This document shows, piece by piece, positions 16,775 through 24,488 of a DNA stretch of 64,000 nt. The notes under the pieces were generated by a model. It was not told the DNA's origin. It did not search any database and saw only the letters and a program-made list of their open reading frames with translations. The DNA comes from RGIG6353 sp045653035 (GTDB lineage: Bacteria; Bacillota; Clostridia; Oscillospirales; SIG627). The DNA lies in NCBI GenBank assembly GCA_045653035.1, contig JAZOLO010000003.1, forward strand, positions 1 through 64,000, in the 5' to 3' direction. Numbering within the stretch: position 1 is the stretch's first letter; each line of letters starts with the position of its first letter. The position numbers and the translations under genes were made by a program.

Positions 16775-16960
16775 TTATGGGTGGTATGGATTAGGTTTGA
16801 AGAATAGTACCACGAGGTCGATTATAACTCCTATTCCTAGCAAACCTCCTGTGAATATGTATAATAAGCCTAGTAAAATTCTGCCTTCGTAAAATTTATG
16901 TATCCCAAATGCCCCGAAGAATAGGCACAGGAAAAATGAAATCCATTTGTTTTTAGACAT
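16775..16960 (-). CDS. TM2 domain-containing small membrane protein
   Basis: 61 residues forming one TM2 domain. Two membrane helices flank the short motif FFGAFGIHKFYEGR, which matches the GxxGxHRFY pattern of the family, and the end reads FKPNPYHP. Its function in bacteria is unknown. It is 2 bases downstream of the DUF4230 lipoprotein gene, so the two are co-transcribed. Confidence 0.85.
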   Translation of the reverse strand: MSKNKWISFFLCLFFGAFGIHKFYEGRILLGLLYIFTGGLLGIGVIIDLVVLFFKPNPYHP

Positions 16961-16962
16961 TG

Positions 16963-17556
16963 TTAAGCTCCTTTACTTTCCTCAAAAATCCATTCGATTT
17001 CATATTCAATATTGGATAAATCACCAAGCTTGTTTATATAGTTTTCTATTAAGTCCTTAGCCTTTTTCTCAGATTGCTCAAATAACAACGAATTGTTCTT
17101 TATTGATTTTTCCATTTTGCTTTGAGCTTTAGTAACCGCTTCCTGTTGCTTTTCTGTTTCTATTTTATTTTTATTAAACCATCCGTCTTCTGAAACATAA
17201 TATGAATCTTTATTTATTTTCAGAATACCTGTCTCAAGCACTTTAGCATTTGGCATAGAGATTTTTATTTTATTCTCGTTAATTGTCATTGATAGCTCAT
17301 TCAGTTCTATGCCAATTTTTGCATATCCCTCATACTCTATCCAAATCTCTCTGTCCTTTTCACCCCAATGAGTTATTCCGCTTCCTGCCTTTACTATCAT
17401 TTTTGCAACATTATTATAATAACACTCCACCGTAGAGAGTTCACAAATTGATTTAACCTGCTCAACGCTTGGTATAGTTGCAACAGCTTCATTGGAACAA
17501 GACTGAAGTATACCAACAAGTATAACAAACGCTATTATATAACAAATTTTTTTCAC
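16963..17556 (-). CDS. DUF4230 domain lipoprotein
   Basis: 197 residues with a lipoprotein signal (hydrophobic residues 4-16, then lipobox LQSC, Cys near residue 20). The body matches DUF4230: IPSVEQVKSICELSTVECYYNNVAK, a central beta-rich stretch (IEYEGYAKIGIELNELSM), a long charged helix (near 130-170) and an acidic C-terminus. The function is unknown. It is paired with a second DUF4230 protein that has a membrane anchor instead of a lipid one (12 bases upstream) and with a TM2 protein downstream. Confidence 0.82.
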   Translation of the reverse strand: MKKICYIIAFVILVGILQSCSNEAVATIPSVEQVKSICELSTVECYYNNVAKMIVKAGSGITHWGEKDREIWIEYEGYAKIGIELNELSMTINENKIKISMPNAKVLETGILKINKDSYYVSEDGWFNKNKIETEKQQEAVTKAQSKMEKSIKNNSLLFEQSEKKAKDLIENYINKLGDLSNIEYEIEWIFEESKGA

Positions 17557-17568
17557 AATTAATCCTCC

Positions 17569-18189
17569 TTACTTATACTCTATTTCGTAGTCTTTGGGTA
17601 AAGTGTCTTCGTAAGGTTTCATCAAAGCACTTATTACTTCTATCGCACTTTCTCTTCCCATTTTGAATATTGTTTCATTTTTCTTTGCTTTTTTAGCCAA
17701 ATCTTTTTCACAAGCATTAAAAGCTTCCTCAAATGTTTTTTCAGTATCATACTTTTCTTTTATAAATATGTAATCAAGAGAGTTCTCATTTACGTTAACA
17801 CTTGTTATTTTGATTTCAGGAATAGTAATAACTATTTTCCTTTTTGACTCTTTGTGCTTTACATCAATTTTATCAAAATCAAAACCAGCTTTAATAGTAC
17901 CTTCGTATGCTACATGATATTTTTCTGTCTTCTTATCTTTGACAGTTACTGTTGAGTTATATGTATACTCAATAGTTGACAGCTCACTAATTTCTATCAT
18001 TTCTTTAAGTGAAGATTCTGATATTATTTCCACTTCTCCTTCTTTGCTTGTTGCTATTCCAATAAACAAAAGTAATCCCAAAACAATTAGAGCAACCCCT
18101 AATATATAAAACAGTTTAAAATTTTTCTTTTTCCTTCCTCCTTCCTCTTGTTCTTTGTTTGGCTTTGCGAATAGTGTTTTCCAGTTCAT
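17569..18189 (-). CDS. DUF4230 domain protein with membrane anchor
   Basis: 206 residues. A charged N-terminus is followed by one membrane helix (LFYILGVALIVLGLLLFIGI) and an outside DUF4230 domain: LKEMIEISELSTIEYTYNSTV, then VAYEGTIKAGFDFDKIDV, then a long C-terminal helix. It is a paralogue of the next gene; SELSTIEY and CELSTVEC align. The start at 18189 is chosen because AAGGAG precedes that ATG; 13 extra upstream codons have no ribosome site. Its role is unknown. Confidence 0.82.
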   Translation of the reverse strand: MNWKTLFAKPNKEQEEGGRKKKNFKLFYILGVALIVLGLLLFIGIATSKEGEVEIISESSLKEMIEISELSTIEYTYNSTVTVKDKKTEKYHVAYEGTIKAGFDFDKIDVKHKESKRKIVITIPEIKITSVNVNENSLDYIFIKEKYDTEKTFEEAFNACEKDLAKKAKKNETIFKMGRESAIEVISALMKPYEDTLPKDYEIEYK

Positions 18190-18276
18190 TTTTTTGCTCC
18201 TTTTTATTATATTTTGCACTATATGCATAATACAGCTTGCAATTTTCGCGAAATTTACAAGCTATTATTTAGGGGG

Positions 18277-18311
18277 ATAAAAAAAGTGCGTCAACCGAAG
18301 CCAACGCACTG
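18277..18311 (-). terminator. Intrinsic terminator after the 6S-like RNA
   Basis: On the minus strand AGTGCGT pairs with ACGCACT around a TTCG-rich loop and is followed by seven T residues. It lies about 25 bases beyond the closing stem of the 6S-like RNA. Confidence 0.8.
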
Positions 18312-18333
18312 AAAATCGCAAACTCCGATTGTT

Positions 18334-18490
18334 GCTACACAAACTAAAATAGAATGGGATATTATCACATACTATCCAGTGGAGTTTACGTTTTTACCTA
18401 TAAACTGTACATAGATAATATGTGCATAAAAGGGTAAAGTATCCCCCTTAAAAGAAAATACTCCCATTTCTATTATTAAATTTGTGTAGC
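18334..18490 (-). ncRNA. ssrS: 6S RNA (RNA polymerase mimic) candidate
   Basis: No open frame fits here, but the minus-strand transcript folds like 6S RNA. Its first ten bases, GCTACACAAA (18481-18490), pair perfectly with 18334-18343. After a small internal loop, AATAGAAATGGGA pairs with TCCCATTCTATT. A large central bubble follows, then a terminal arm (TTTACC/GGTAAA closing a TGCACATA/TATGTACA hairpin). A small TCCACTGGA hairpin sits in the 3' side of the bubble, as in known 6S RNAs. A TTGAAA-17-TACAAT promoter places the start at 18490. 6S RNA sequesters the sigma-A holoenzyme. The assignment rests on fold and promoter, not on a database hit. Confidence 0.72.
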
Positions 18491-18496
18491 ATAATT

Positions 18497-18525
18497 ATTG
18501 TATCAAAGTTTTATCGCATTTTCAA
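18497..18525 (-). promoter_or_regulatory. Promoter of the 6S-like RNA
   Basis: TTGAAA (18520-18525) and TACAAT (18497-18502) on the minus strand with a 17-base spacer. The start predicted 7 bases downstream falls exactly on the first base of the closing stem. Confidence 0.8.
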
Positions 18526-18544
18526 GTATTTAGTCGAAAATTAC

Positions 18545-18578
18545 ACAAAAAAAGAGATTGCAAGATGCAATCTCTTTT
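18545..18578 (-). terminator. Terminator at the end of the small membrane protein transcript
   Basis: A 13-bp stem (18550-18562 with 18566-18578), loop AGA, followed on the minus strand by a T-tract. It closes the transcript that includes the palindromic repeat patch. Confidence 0.85.
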
Positions 18579-18618
18579 AACAAGTCAAGTATTGTTGTGT
18601 AAATGAAAACGTTTTTTG

Positions 18619-18729
18619 CGATATGTTTGCTTTAAGCAAACGCGATATATTCACCTTAGGTGAATTCGATATGTTTTCACCTTGTTCAAACGCGATATGG
18701 TATAAATCCGCAAAAAGCGGATTTATACC
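18619..18729. repeat. Array of short palindromes with CGATAT spacers, period about 24 bases
   Basis: CGATAT occurs at 18619, 18643, 18667 and 18693. Between the copies lie different palindromes: GTTTGCTT-T-AAGCAAAC, ATTCACCT-T-AGGTGAAT, and an imperfect third. The patch ends with a 13-bp hairpin (18699-18711 with 18717-18729). It lies in the 3' untranslated region of the small gene at 18760-18930. The sequence of each palindrome changes while unit length and spacer are kept. Confidence 0.75.
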
Positions 18730-18759
18730 GAGGTACGCCTTTTTGACGTCCTAGGCGTC

Positions 18760-18930
18760 CTAGCCACAAATACCTTCGATGAAGCCGCAGGCGGACTTTA
18801 CAGCGCTCATAAAGCGACGCTTTGAGTCGCATCCGCTTTTTGCAAATCGTGAGACAAGGAATGCTCCTGCTGTTCCTCCGATTATCATTCCTACGGCAAT
18901 GCCTTCCATTATCTTTGTTGAATTCTTCAT
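18760..18930 (-). CDS. Small glycine-rich single-pass membrane protein (YtxH-like)
   Basis: 56 residues: a short N-terminus, one helix with a glycine zipper (GIAVGMIIGGTAGAFLV), and a basic tail containing three cysteines. The shape resembles YtxH-type small membrane proteins, but the match is by character only. The start at 18930 has GAGAGGAG upstream; an ATG nine codons earlier lies within that ribosome site. Its function is unknown. It is transcribed after the GtrA gene and followed by the palindrome array. Confidence 0.7.
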   Translation of the reverse strand: MKNSTKIMEGIAVGMIIGGTAGAFLVSRFAKSGCDSKRRFMSAVKSACGFIEGICG

Positions 18931-18981
18931 TTTTCTTCTCCTCTCATGTCTTCTCAATGATTAGTATGAGAGTTTTTCAAG

Positions 18982-19413
18982 TTAGTATTCATTAGATTTT
19001 TTGTTTTTTTGAGGTGCCGTATCTATACTTTTTCCGAAAACAAAAAAACGGTCATATAAATATTCTGTCACAAAATTGGCAATCATTGTAATAACAAGTA
19101 CTATGTATTCATTCCACCCTACAACATCTGTAAGCCACGCCGTCCACCATGTAGATAATGGTGTAAATATTAGATAAAAAAGTGCTACCTTTATCATAGC
19201 AACAGGAACATTGTTTGCCGAGCAAAATGTAAATTTTCTGTTTAAGGTGAAATTCCAAAGGACAGAAAGCACAAGGGACACAAGATAGGAAATCCAGTGA
19301 GTTAAGTGAAATACTTCCTCCATAAGTGCAAAAGAAAGAACTTGTATTATACCTGCACTTATCGAAAACAAAACAAATTTGAGCGACATTAATATTTCCT
19401 TTTTGTTATTCAT
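18982..19413 (-). CDS. GtrA family membrane protein
   Basis: 143 residues with four membrane helices. Family landmarks are FVLFSISAGIIQVLSF in helix 1 and the motif SVLWNFTLNRKFTF near residue 50, with a closing EYLYDRFFVF. GtrA proteins are proposed to flip or handle undecaprenyl-phosphate-linked sugars for cell-surface glycosylation. No glycosyltransferase is adjacent. It is the probable first gene of a small transcript with the 56-residue membrane protein. Confidence 0.85.
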   Translation of the reverse strand: MNNKKEILMSLKFVLFSISAGIIQVLSFALMEEVFHLTHWISYLVSLVLSVLWNFTLNRKFTFCSANNVPVAMIKVALFYLIFTPLSTWWTAWLTDVVGWNEYIVLVITMIANFVTEYLYDRFFVFGKSIDTAPQKNKKSNEY

Positions 19414-19499
19414 AGAGTCTGCCCCTTTATCAATAAAAATTACATCGGTATTATATCATATTATCTGTTGTTTGTAAATTAAGTATTTTCCATTTTGTC

Positions 19500-19749
19500 G
19501 TTGATTTGACTCTCACATTTTTAGCGAAATTGTTCGCTAACGCTTGCGGTGAAATGATTTACTTTGTAAATTGTGAAATTTTCTGCTATCGTAATTAACT
19601 CCACTTACTCGCCGTCGAGGCAAATTTAATACGCTGTTGGCGTATTTTAAATTGCGAAGCATATTCCACCCGCCCGTAAAGGGTGGATTTAGTTGAAAGG
19701 GGCTGTAGCAAAACGATTTAAGAACCGAGTTGGCTACAGCCCATTTTTA
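19500..19749. repeat. Second palindrome-rich intergenic patch with GTGAAAT spacers
   Basis: This stretch has no gene and carries a chain of hairpins. TTAGCG/CGCTAA is at 19521-19540. GTGAAAT at 19549 and 19573 (24 bases apart) flanks the palindrome ATTTAC/GTAAAT. AATACGC/GCGTATT is near 19628-19646, TCCACCC/GGGTGGA near 19666-19687, and a 10-bp GGGCTGTAGC/GCTACAGCCC stem lies within 19700-19744, followed by a T-rich run. The unit length equals that of the CGATAT array 900 bases away. The rest of the gap up to 19852 holds no recognisable feature apart from weak inverted repeats. Confidence 0.6.
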
Positions 19750-19851
19750 TTACATAGGAAATTGTATGCAATTGCTTGTAACAAACAAAGTCTACCTATA
19801 AAACTCGTAAAAGTAGGCGAACTTTACAATCAATTGCCGAAGGCTGCTTTT

Positions 19852-20289
19852 TTATTTCGTACCTGTTGAGCCAAACCCACCCACACCACGTTTGGTATCT
19901 GTGAGATCTTCTGCTTCCATATATTCTGCCTTTAAAAATGGAACAATTGCCATCTGAGCAATTCTCTCGCCCTGAGAAACTGTTTTTTCCTCCTCCGACT
20001 GATTGAAAAGAGCTACCATAAGCTCTCCTCTGTAATCGGCATCAATTACCCCAACCTTGTTTGCAGGGGCAAGACCTTTTTTTGTAGCCATACCGCTTCG
20101 TGCGAAAATAAGTCCCACGTAGCCTTCAGGAATTTCAACGGCAATTCCAGTATGAATGAGTACGGTTTCACGGGGCTTTATAGTCACATCCTCCTCTGTG
20201 AGTGCATAGAGGTCGGCACCTGCTGAAAATTCCGTGCCGTAAGTGGGACATATTGCATCAGGTGAAAGCTTTTTAAAATTTATCTTCAT
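19852..20289 (-). CDS. dut: dUTP diphosphatase
   Basis: It hydrolyses dUTP to dUMP and pyrophosphate, keeping uracil out of DNA and feeding thymidylate synthesis. The 145-residue trimeric-type enzyme has all five motifs: AGADLYA, RSGMA near residue 67, GVIDADYRGE near 83, GERIAQM near 107, and the C-terminal RGVGGFGSTG arm. It lies 3 bases downstream of the LacI-type regulator gene, so they probably share a transcript, an unusual pairing for a nucleotide-pool enzyme. Confidence 0.97.
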   Translation of the reverse strand: MKINFKKLSPDAICPTYGTEFSAGADLYALTEEDVTIKPRETVLIHTGIAVEIPEGYVGLIFARSGMATKKGLAPANKVGVIDADYRGELMVALFNQSEEEKTVSQGERIAQMAIVPFLKAEYMEAEDLTDTKRGVGGFGSTGTK

Positions 20290-20292
20290 TTT

Positions 20293-21279
20293 TTAAGTGG
20301 TCTCCCTTTCAACGAATTTACATTTGATTTTAGTGCATCTTGGAGCATCTTCTCCTGCAATAACCTTTGAAAAGAGCTCTGAAGCAATAGAAACAAGCTC
20401 TGTGGGAAGATTGTCAATAGAAGTGATTTCAGGTATACAGCAATAAGAAAGTCTTGAATTATCGTAGCCGACTACAACTATTTCCTCGGGAATCTTATAT
20501 CCTACCTCAAGGGAAGCTTTAACCGCACCTACAGCAAGCTCGTCCTCGGCACATATTATAGCCGTAACGTCGGTATTGTTTTTGAGTATTTCCATAGTTT
20601 CTGCTTTTGCATCAAGGTAGTATCTCGGGGAAAGTTTCATAATCTGATTATCGATGTCAAGTCCTACAAGGTCTATTCCCTCGCAAAAACCGCTGAGCTT
20701 CTTGATACCGCTAGGGGTACGGGTATCATAAAGATAAAGGAAACGGCGGTGTCCTCTATCGTAAAGCATCTTTATAGTGTCAATAATAGCACCTTTATCG
20801 TCTGAGAGCACCGAATACATTCCATCATGCTCGAACTGGGTATTTATACCTATTACAGGCATTTGCTCCGAAGCACGTCTGAGTACTTCGAGGGCAGGAG
20901 ACTGCTGGAATTTAGAGCCTACTACGAAGAGAGCATCTATACGACGGCTTATCATCATTGATACGTACTTGCTTATTTGGTCAATACCGTCTCCGATGTT
21001 GTAAAGTATCATATCGTAGCCCTTTTTCTTCATTTCCATCTCAAGAACAGCTACTACTCTTGAACCGTATATATCCTCAATATCGGGAAGAAATACACCT
21101 ACAATCTTTACAGACTGAGAGTTGAGATTTTTAGCATATACATTGGGGATATAGCCCTCTTGTTCTATTATTTCGAGTATTCTCTTTTTTGTTTTTTCTT
21201 TAACAGGTCCGCCGTTAAGAGTTCTTGAAACGGTGGCAATTGATACACCTGATTTTTCAGCAATATCGTATATATTCAA
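20293..21279 (-). CDS. LacI-family transcriptional regulator
   Basis: 328 residues: an N-terminal LacI headpiece (NIYDIAEKSGVSIATVSRTLNG, with the hinge helix region near residue 50) and a periplasmic-binding-protein-like effector domain. Such proteins repress sugar or nucleoside genes and respond to small ligands. The effector and targets are unknown. No sugar operon is adjacent; dut follows 3 bases later, and the gene is divergent from the phosphodiesterase at 21396. Confidence 0.93.
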   Translation of the reverse strand: MNIYDIAEKSGVSIATVSRTLNGGPVKEKTKKRILEIIEQEGYIPNVYAKNLNSQSVKIVGVFLPDIEDIYGSRVVAVLEMEMKKKGYDMILYNIGDGIDQISKYVSMMISRRIDALFVVGSKFQQSPALEVLRRASEQMPVIGINTQFEHDGMYSVLSDDKGAIIDTIKMLYDRGHRRFLYLYDTRTPSGIKKLSGFCEGIDLVGLDIDNQIMKLSPRYYLDAKAETMEILKNNTDVTAIICAEDELAVGAVKASLEVGYKIPEEIVVVGYDNSRLSYCCIPEITSIDNLPTELVSIASELFSKVIAGEDAPRCTKIKCKFVERETT

Positions 21280-21395
21280 TTCAAATACTACCTCTTTTGC
21301 TTTTTAATAATTTTAACATATAAAAAACAATAATTCAACGAAATTATTGAAATTTCCTCGAACTTTTGTTATTATAATATAAAGGCGGTGAAAAA

Positions 21396-21941
21396 ATGAA
21401 ATACATTATTGCATCAGATATACACGGCTCGGCATTTTGGTGTGAAAAGCTTATACGAGCTTTTGAAAGAGAAAATGCCAGTAAAATGATTTTGCTTGGT
21501 GATATTCTTTATCACGGTCCGAGAAACGAGCTACCAAAAGATTATAATCCTAAAAAAGTAATTGAAATGCTTAACGCCCTTCAAGGCAAGGTACTATCTG
21601 TCAGAGGCAACTGCGATGCCGAGGTTGAAACAATTGTACTGAATTTCCCCGTGAGCGGAGATTTTGTCATGATGGAGATTTCGGGTAAAACCGTGTTTTT
21701 AACACACGGTCACATATATAATAGCGACAAACCGCTTTGTCTTGCAAAAGGCGATATTCTCGTTCAAGGACATACTCACGTGCCTGTATGCGAAGAAAGA
21801 GAAGACTATACCCTAATTAACCCCGGCTCTGTCTCAATTCCTAAGGAAAACTCTTATAACGGTTATATTCTCATTGACGGCAACGAGTTTATATTCAAAG
21901 ACCTCGACGGAGAGATAAAAAAACGCTATAAAATAGTTTGA
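21396..21941 (+). CDS. yfcE: YfcE-family phosphodiesterase
   Basis: 181 residues of the calcineurin-like metallophosphoesterase fold. The metal ligands are in place: SDIHG (residues 7-11), LGDILYHGP near 34, GNCD near 72, THGH near 107, and GHTHVP near 128. NPGSVSIPKE closes the family signature. YfcE-type enzymes cleave phosphodiester bonds with Mn; the natural substrate is unresolved. A TATAAT (21373-21378) lies upstream, and the ribosome site is AAAGGCGGTG. It is monocistronic, with a bidirectional terminator after it. Confidence 0.92.
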   Translation: MKYIIASDIHGSAFWCEKLIRAFERENASKMILLGDILYHGPRNELPKDYNPKKVIEMLNALQGKVLSVRGNCDAEVETIVLNFPVSGDFVMMEISGKTVFLTHGHIYNSDKPLCLAKGDILVQGHTHVPVCEEREDYTLINPGSVSIPKENSYNGYILIDGNEFIFKDLDGEIKKRYKIV

Positions 21942-21944
21942 TAC

Positions 21945-21985
21945 AAAAAGATGGTAGATGCCCAAAAGCACCTACCATCTTTTTT
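21945..21985. terminator. Bidirectional terminator between yfcE and the SulP gene
   Basis: A stem of about 15 bp with an internal bulge (21945-21960 with 21969-21985), flanked by A- and T-tracts, between two converging genes. Confidence 0.9.
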
Positions 21986-23232
21986 CATCGAGAACCTAAT
22001 TTTTTTATTATAATTATTAAATAATGAAGCACGAGACCTACCGCTATAGCAACTACAAGGTCGAAAACAACGGTGAACACAAAGGTTACAATAAGAACAA
22101 GTGCATCTGTTTTAGCGTCATTTCGCACAATACCTGCAAACTCCTTCATCTCACTCATGTTGTATGCTACTACAAAGAGTATTGCCGCAATAGTAGGCAT
22201 TGGGATAAGGTTTGTATAAGGCATAAACACCGCAAGAACCGCAAGAAGTACTACCGAATGTATCATACCTGATACCGGTGTTCTTCCGCCGTTTTTTATG
22301 TTCGCGGCGGTTCTTGCTATTGCACCCGTTGCAGGAATTCCTCCAAAGAGTGCTGAACCGATGTTACCTACACCCTGTGCTACAAGCTCCATATTAGAGT
22401 TGTGTTTTGAATTTACCATTTTGTCTGCTACAACACATGAGAGGAGTGACTCAACTCCTGCCAGTACCGCTATAGTGAATGCATCGGGGATAAGTGCCAA
22501 AACAGAGGACATCTCAAACGAGGGAAGCTTGAAATGAGGAAGACCCTTTGGAATATCGGGGTAAAGTGTTCCAATGGTATTTACATCAAGGTCAAGAAGC
22601 TTTACAACAACTGACATTATAATAACGGCGATGAGGGATGCGGGAATTTTAGGGAGTAGCTTTGGAAGAAATACAAGTATAAGAAGTGATACTATCCCCA
22701 CAAGTACTGCCATCAGATTTACTGTGGAAAAGGATGCAATAACCTCTTTTACCTTATCTACCGTTTCAACGGGAGTGTGTAAAAAGGTAAGACCGAAAAA
22801 ATCTTTAAGCTGTCCTATAATAATAGTTAAAGCTATACCTGAAGTAAAGCCTGTCGTTATGGTGTGAGGTATGTACTTTATAAGTCCGCCGAGACGGCAC
22901 ACACCCATAATAACAAGGATTATACCTGCCATTACGGTTGCAATAGCAAGTCCATCTATTCCCTTCTCGTATACAATACCTGCTACAATGGTAGCAAAGG
23001 CGGCGGTGGGGCCTGCTATCTGTACGGGACTTCCGCCTATGAGTGCTATAAGAAATCCTGCTGCAACAGCGGTATAAAGACCGACCTCAGGTCCTACACC
23101 CGATGCGATGGCAAGTGCAATTGACAGCGGCAAAGCTATAATCGCGACTATAATACCTGCGATTATGTCCTTTACAAGCTGTGATTTTGAATAATTCTTC
23201 ATGCAAAGAAAAAAGCTTGGAATAAGTTTCAT
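21985..23232 (-). CDS. SulP-family anion transporter without a STAS domain
   Basis: 415 residues, almost entirely membrane helices. SulP signatures are present: DIIAGIIVAIIALPLSIALAIASG at residue 21 and GGSPVQIAGPTAAF near 65, then GGIPATGAIARTAANIKNGGRTPVSG near 295. SulP carriers move sulfate, bicarbonate or other anions. Typical SulP proteins add a C-terminal cytosolic STAS domain of about 120 residues; this one ends straight after the last helix (IIIIKKLGSR). A terminator hairpin follows, so the short form is real within this sequence. The anion moved is unknown. Confidence 0.9.
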   Translation of the reverse strand: MKLIPSFFLCMKNYSKSQLVKDIIAGIIVAIIALPLSIALAIASGVGPEVGLYTAVAAGFLIALIGGSPVQIAGPTAAFATIVAGIVYEKGIDGLAIATVMAGIILVIMGVCRLGGLIKYIPHTITTGFTSGIALTIIIGQLKDFFGLTFLHTPVETVDKVKEVIASFSTVNLMAVLVGIVSLLILVFLPKLLPKIPASLIAVIIMSVVVKLLDLDVNTIGTLYPDIPKGLPHFKLPSFEMSSVLALIPDAFTIAVLAGVESLLSCVVADKMVNSKHNSNMELVAQGVGNIGSALFGGIPATGAIARTAANIKNGGRTPVSGMIHSVVLLAVLAVFMPYTNLIPMPTIAAILFVVAYNMSEMKEFAGIVRNDAKTDALVLIVTFVFTVVFDLVVAIAVGLVLHYLIIIIKKLGSR

Positions 23233-23277
23233 TTTTTCTCCTTAAATATCAAAAAGTACTTTATTTTGCCATGGTAT

Positions 23278-23306
23278 ATAATATACTCTTAACAGAAAAA
23301 TGTCAA
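23278..23306 (-). promoter_or_regulatory. Sigma-A promoter of the SulP gene
   Basis: A perfect TTGACA (23301-23306), a 17-base spacer and TATTAT (23278-23283) on the minus strand. Confidence 0.8.
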
Positions 23307-23319
23307 TATTTTCTAAACA

Positions 23320-23358
23320 AAAATAATCGACAAGGAAAAACCCTTGCCGATTATTTTG
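23320..23358 (-). terminator. Terminator after the DUF4432 gene
   Basis: A stem of about 14 bp with one mismatch (23321-23335 with 23342-23356) and flanking T-tracts, immediately after the stop at 23359. Confidence 0.85.
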
Positions 23359-24435
23359 TTATATAAGACTATTTATCTTTTCTTCTACTTTCTTTGCCTC
23401 GCTGTCGGTGATAAAGCCTACTTCCATATAGAATTCAAGCGAAGAAAATCCGTCGAGATACTTAATATATCCCTTCTTCTTTGAGTCCTCGTAGCCACGA
23501 TGCTCAGAGGTCGCAGGTAAAACCATACCCATTGCATCCTCGGTGGGCGTTCTTGAAATCCAACGTACTGGATGAGGAAGTGCGTCAACGGGATGGTCAA
23601 CGTAGCATGCGCCCTCTCCCTCGATATACTGCATCGTATATCCTCTGCCGTTCTCATCGGGAACGTAGGTCATTCTGAAGCATATTTCAGGGATATAGCA
23701 CTCATCTTCGTTACCCACGTTATCCATTATGGAATAGTCGCCGTCAAGAAGCGACATATATCTCGAAAGTTTCTTCTTTGTATCGTCTGAAAGCGTATCA
23801 GGAATTATCTTGTGCGTCATTATATGAGAAGTATCGCGAGGTACGCTGTAAACGAGTCTTGCACCGTTAAATGGGCGGAAGTTTATGTGACAGAGGTACA
23901 TATATTCCATGGGCTCTGCTCTCTTGTTGTCAAGACGAACGTTTATTCTCACCTTATTTGCATTCTCGTAAAGACGGCACTCGGGTGAAAAGTCGTATTT
24001 CTTAACGAAAGCAACGTCATAGGAGTAAGTACCGCCAACTGCCATGTAAGCACCCTTTTCGTCACTTCCTACTTCGAGGTATGCACTTTGGTATTCAACG
24101 TTAGGAATCTCGCCGTGCTGAGGATGGTCTGCATCGGGAGCGCCAAATGAATTGATACCGCAATGATAAAGGAATCCGCCGTAGGTCATAAGATACTTAA
24201 CTCCGGGAACGGGCTCATTTATGGTGGTTTCCATCTTGAGATTCTTACCGCCGAAATTAAAGTCCCAAATCTGCTGACCCATAAATGGAAGAATTACAAA
24301 ATAGCCCTTTTCGTTTTCAATTTTAAGTGCTTCCACACCTGTTGAGAAACGGAAAGCGGTGGCTTTCATATTGCCTTCTTGTGCAATTACAGTTTCTTTA
24401 TCGGTAAAAAAATATTTTTTTAGATATAATTTCAT
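23359..24435 (-). CDS. DUF4432 family protein, aldose-1-epimerase-like
   Basis: 358 residues of the galactose-mutarotase-like beta-sandwich family. Landmarks are NEKGYFVILPFMGQQIWDF near residue 40, YGGFLYHCGINSFG near 85, DHPQHGEIPN near 103, CHINFRP near 185 and HRGYEDSKKKGY towards the end. Conserved His residues in HGE and CHINF are candidates for catalysis or binding. Members often sit with sugar-degradation genes. The start at 24435 has AAGGAG upstream. A strong hairpin stands between this gene and the upstream creatinase-like gene. Confidence 0.8.
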   Translation of the reverse strand: MKLYLKKYFFTDKETVIAQEGNMKATAFRFSTGVEALKIENEKGYFVILPFMGQQIWDFNFGGKNLKMETTINEPVPGVKYLMTYGGFLYHCGINSFGAPDADHPQHGEIPNVEYQSAYLEVGSDEKGAYMAVGGTYSYDVAFVKKYDFSPECRLYENANKVRINVRLDNKRAEPMEYMYLCHINFRPFNGARLVYSVPRDTSHIMTHKIIPDTLSDDTKKKLSRYMSLLDGDYSIMDNVGNEDECYIPEICFRMTYVPDENGRGYTMQYIEGEGACYVDHPVDALPHPVRWISRTPTEDAMGMVLPATSEHRGYEDSKKKGYIKYLDGFSSLEFYMEVGFITDSEAKKVEEKINSLI

Positions 24436-24451
24436 AAAATTCTCCTTTTGC

Positions 24452-24478
24452 AAAAAGACGGCTAAATGCCGTCTTTTT
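24452..24478 (-). terminator. Terminator or attenuator between the M24 and DUF4432 genes
   Basis: AAAAAGACGGC (24452-24462) pairs perfectly with 24468-24478 and is followed by T residues on the minus strand, directly before the DUF4432 ribosome site. It should reduce read-through from the M24 gene. Confidence 0.75.
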
Positions 24479-24488
24479 GTCATTAGAA

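Noticed and set aside
18619..18729. CRISPR-like periodic repeat
   Set aside because: The constant segment is only six bases, the variable parts are palindromic rather than unique spacers, and no cas gene is nearby.
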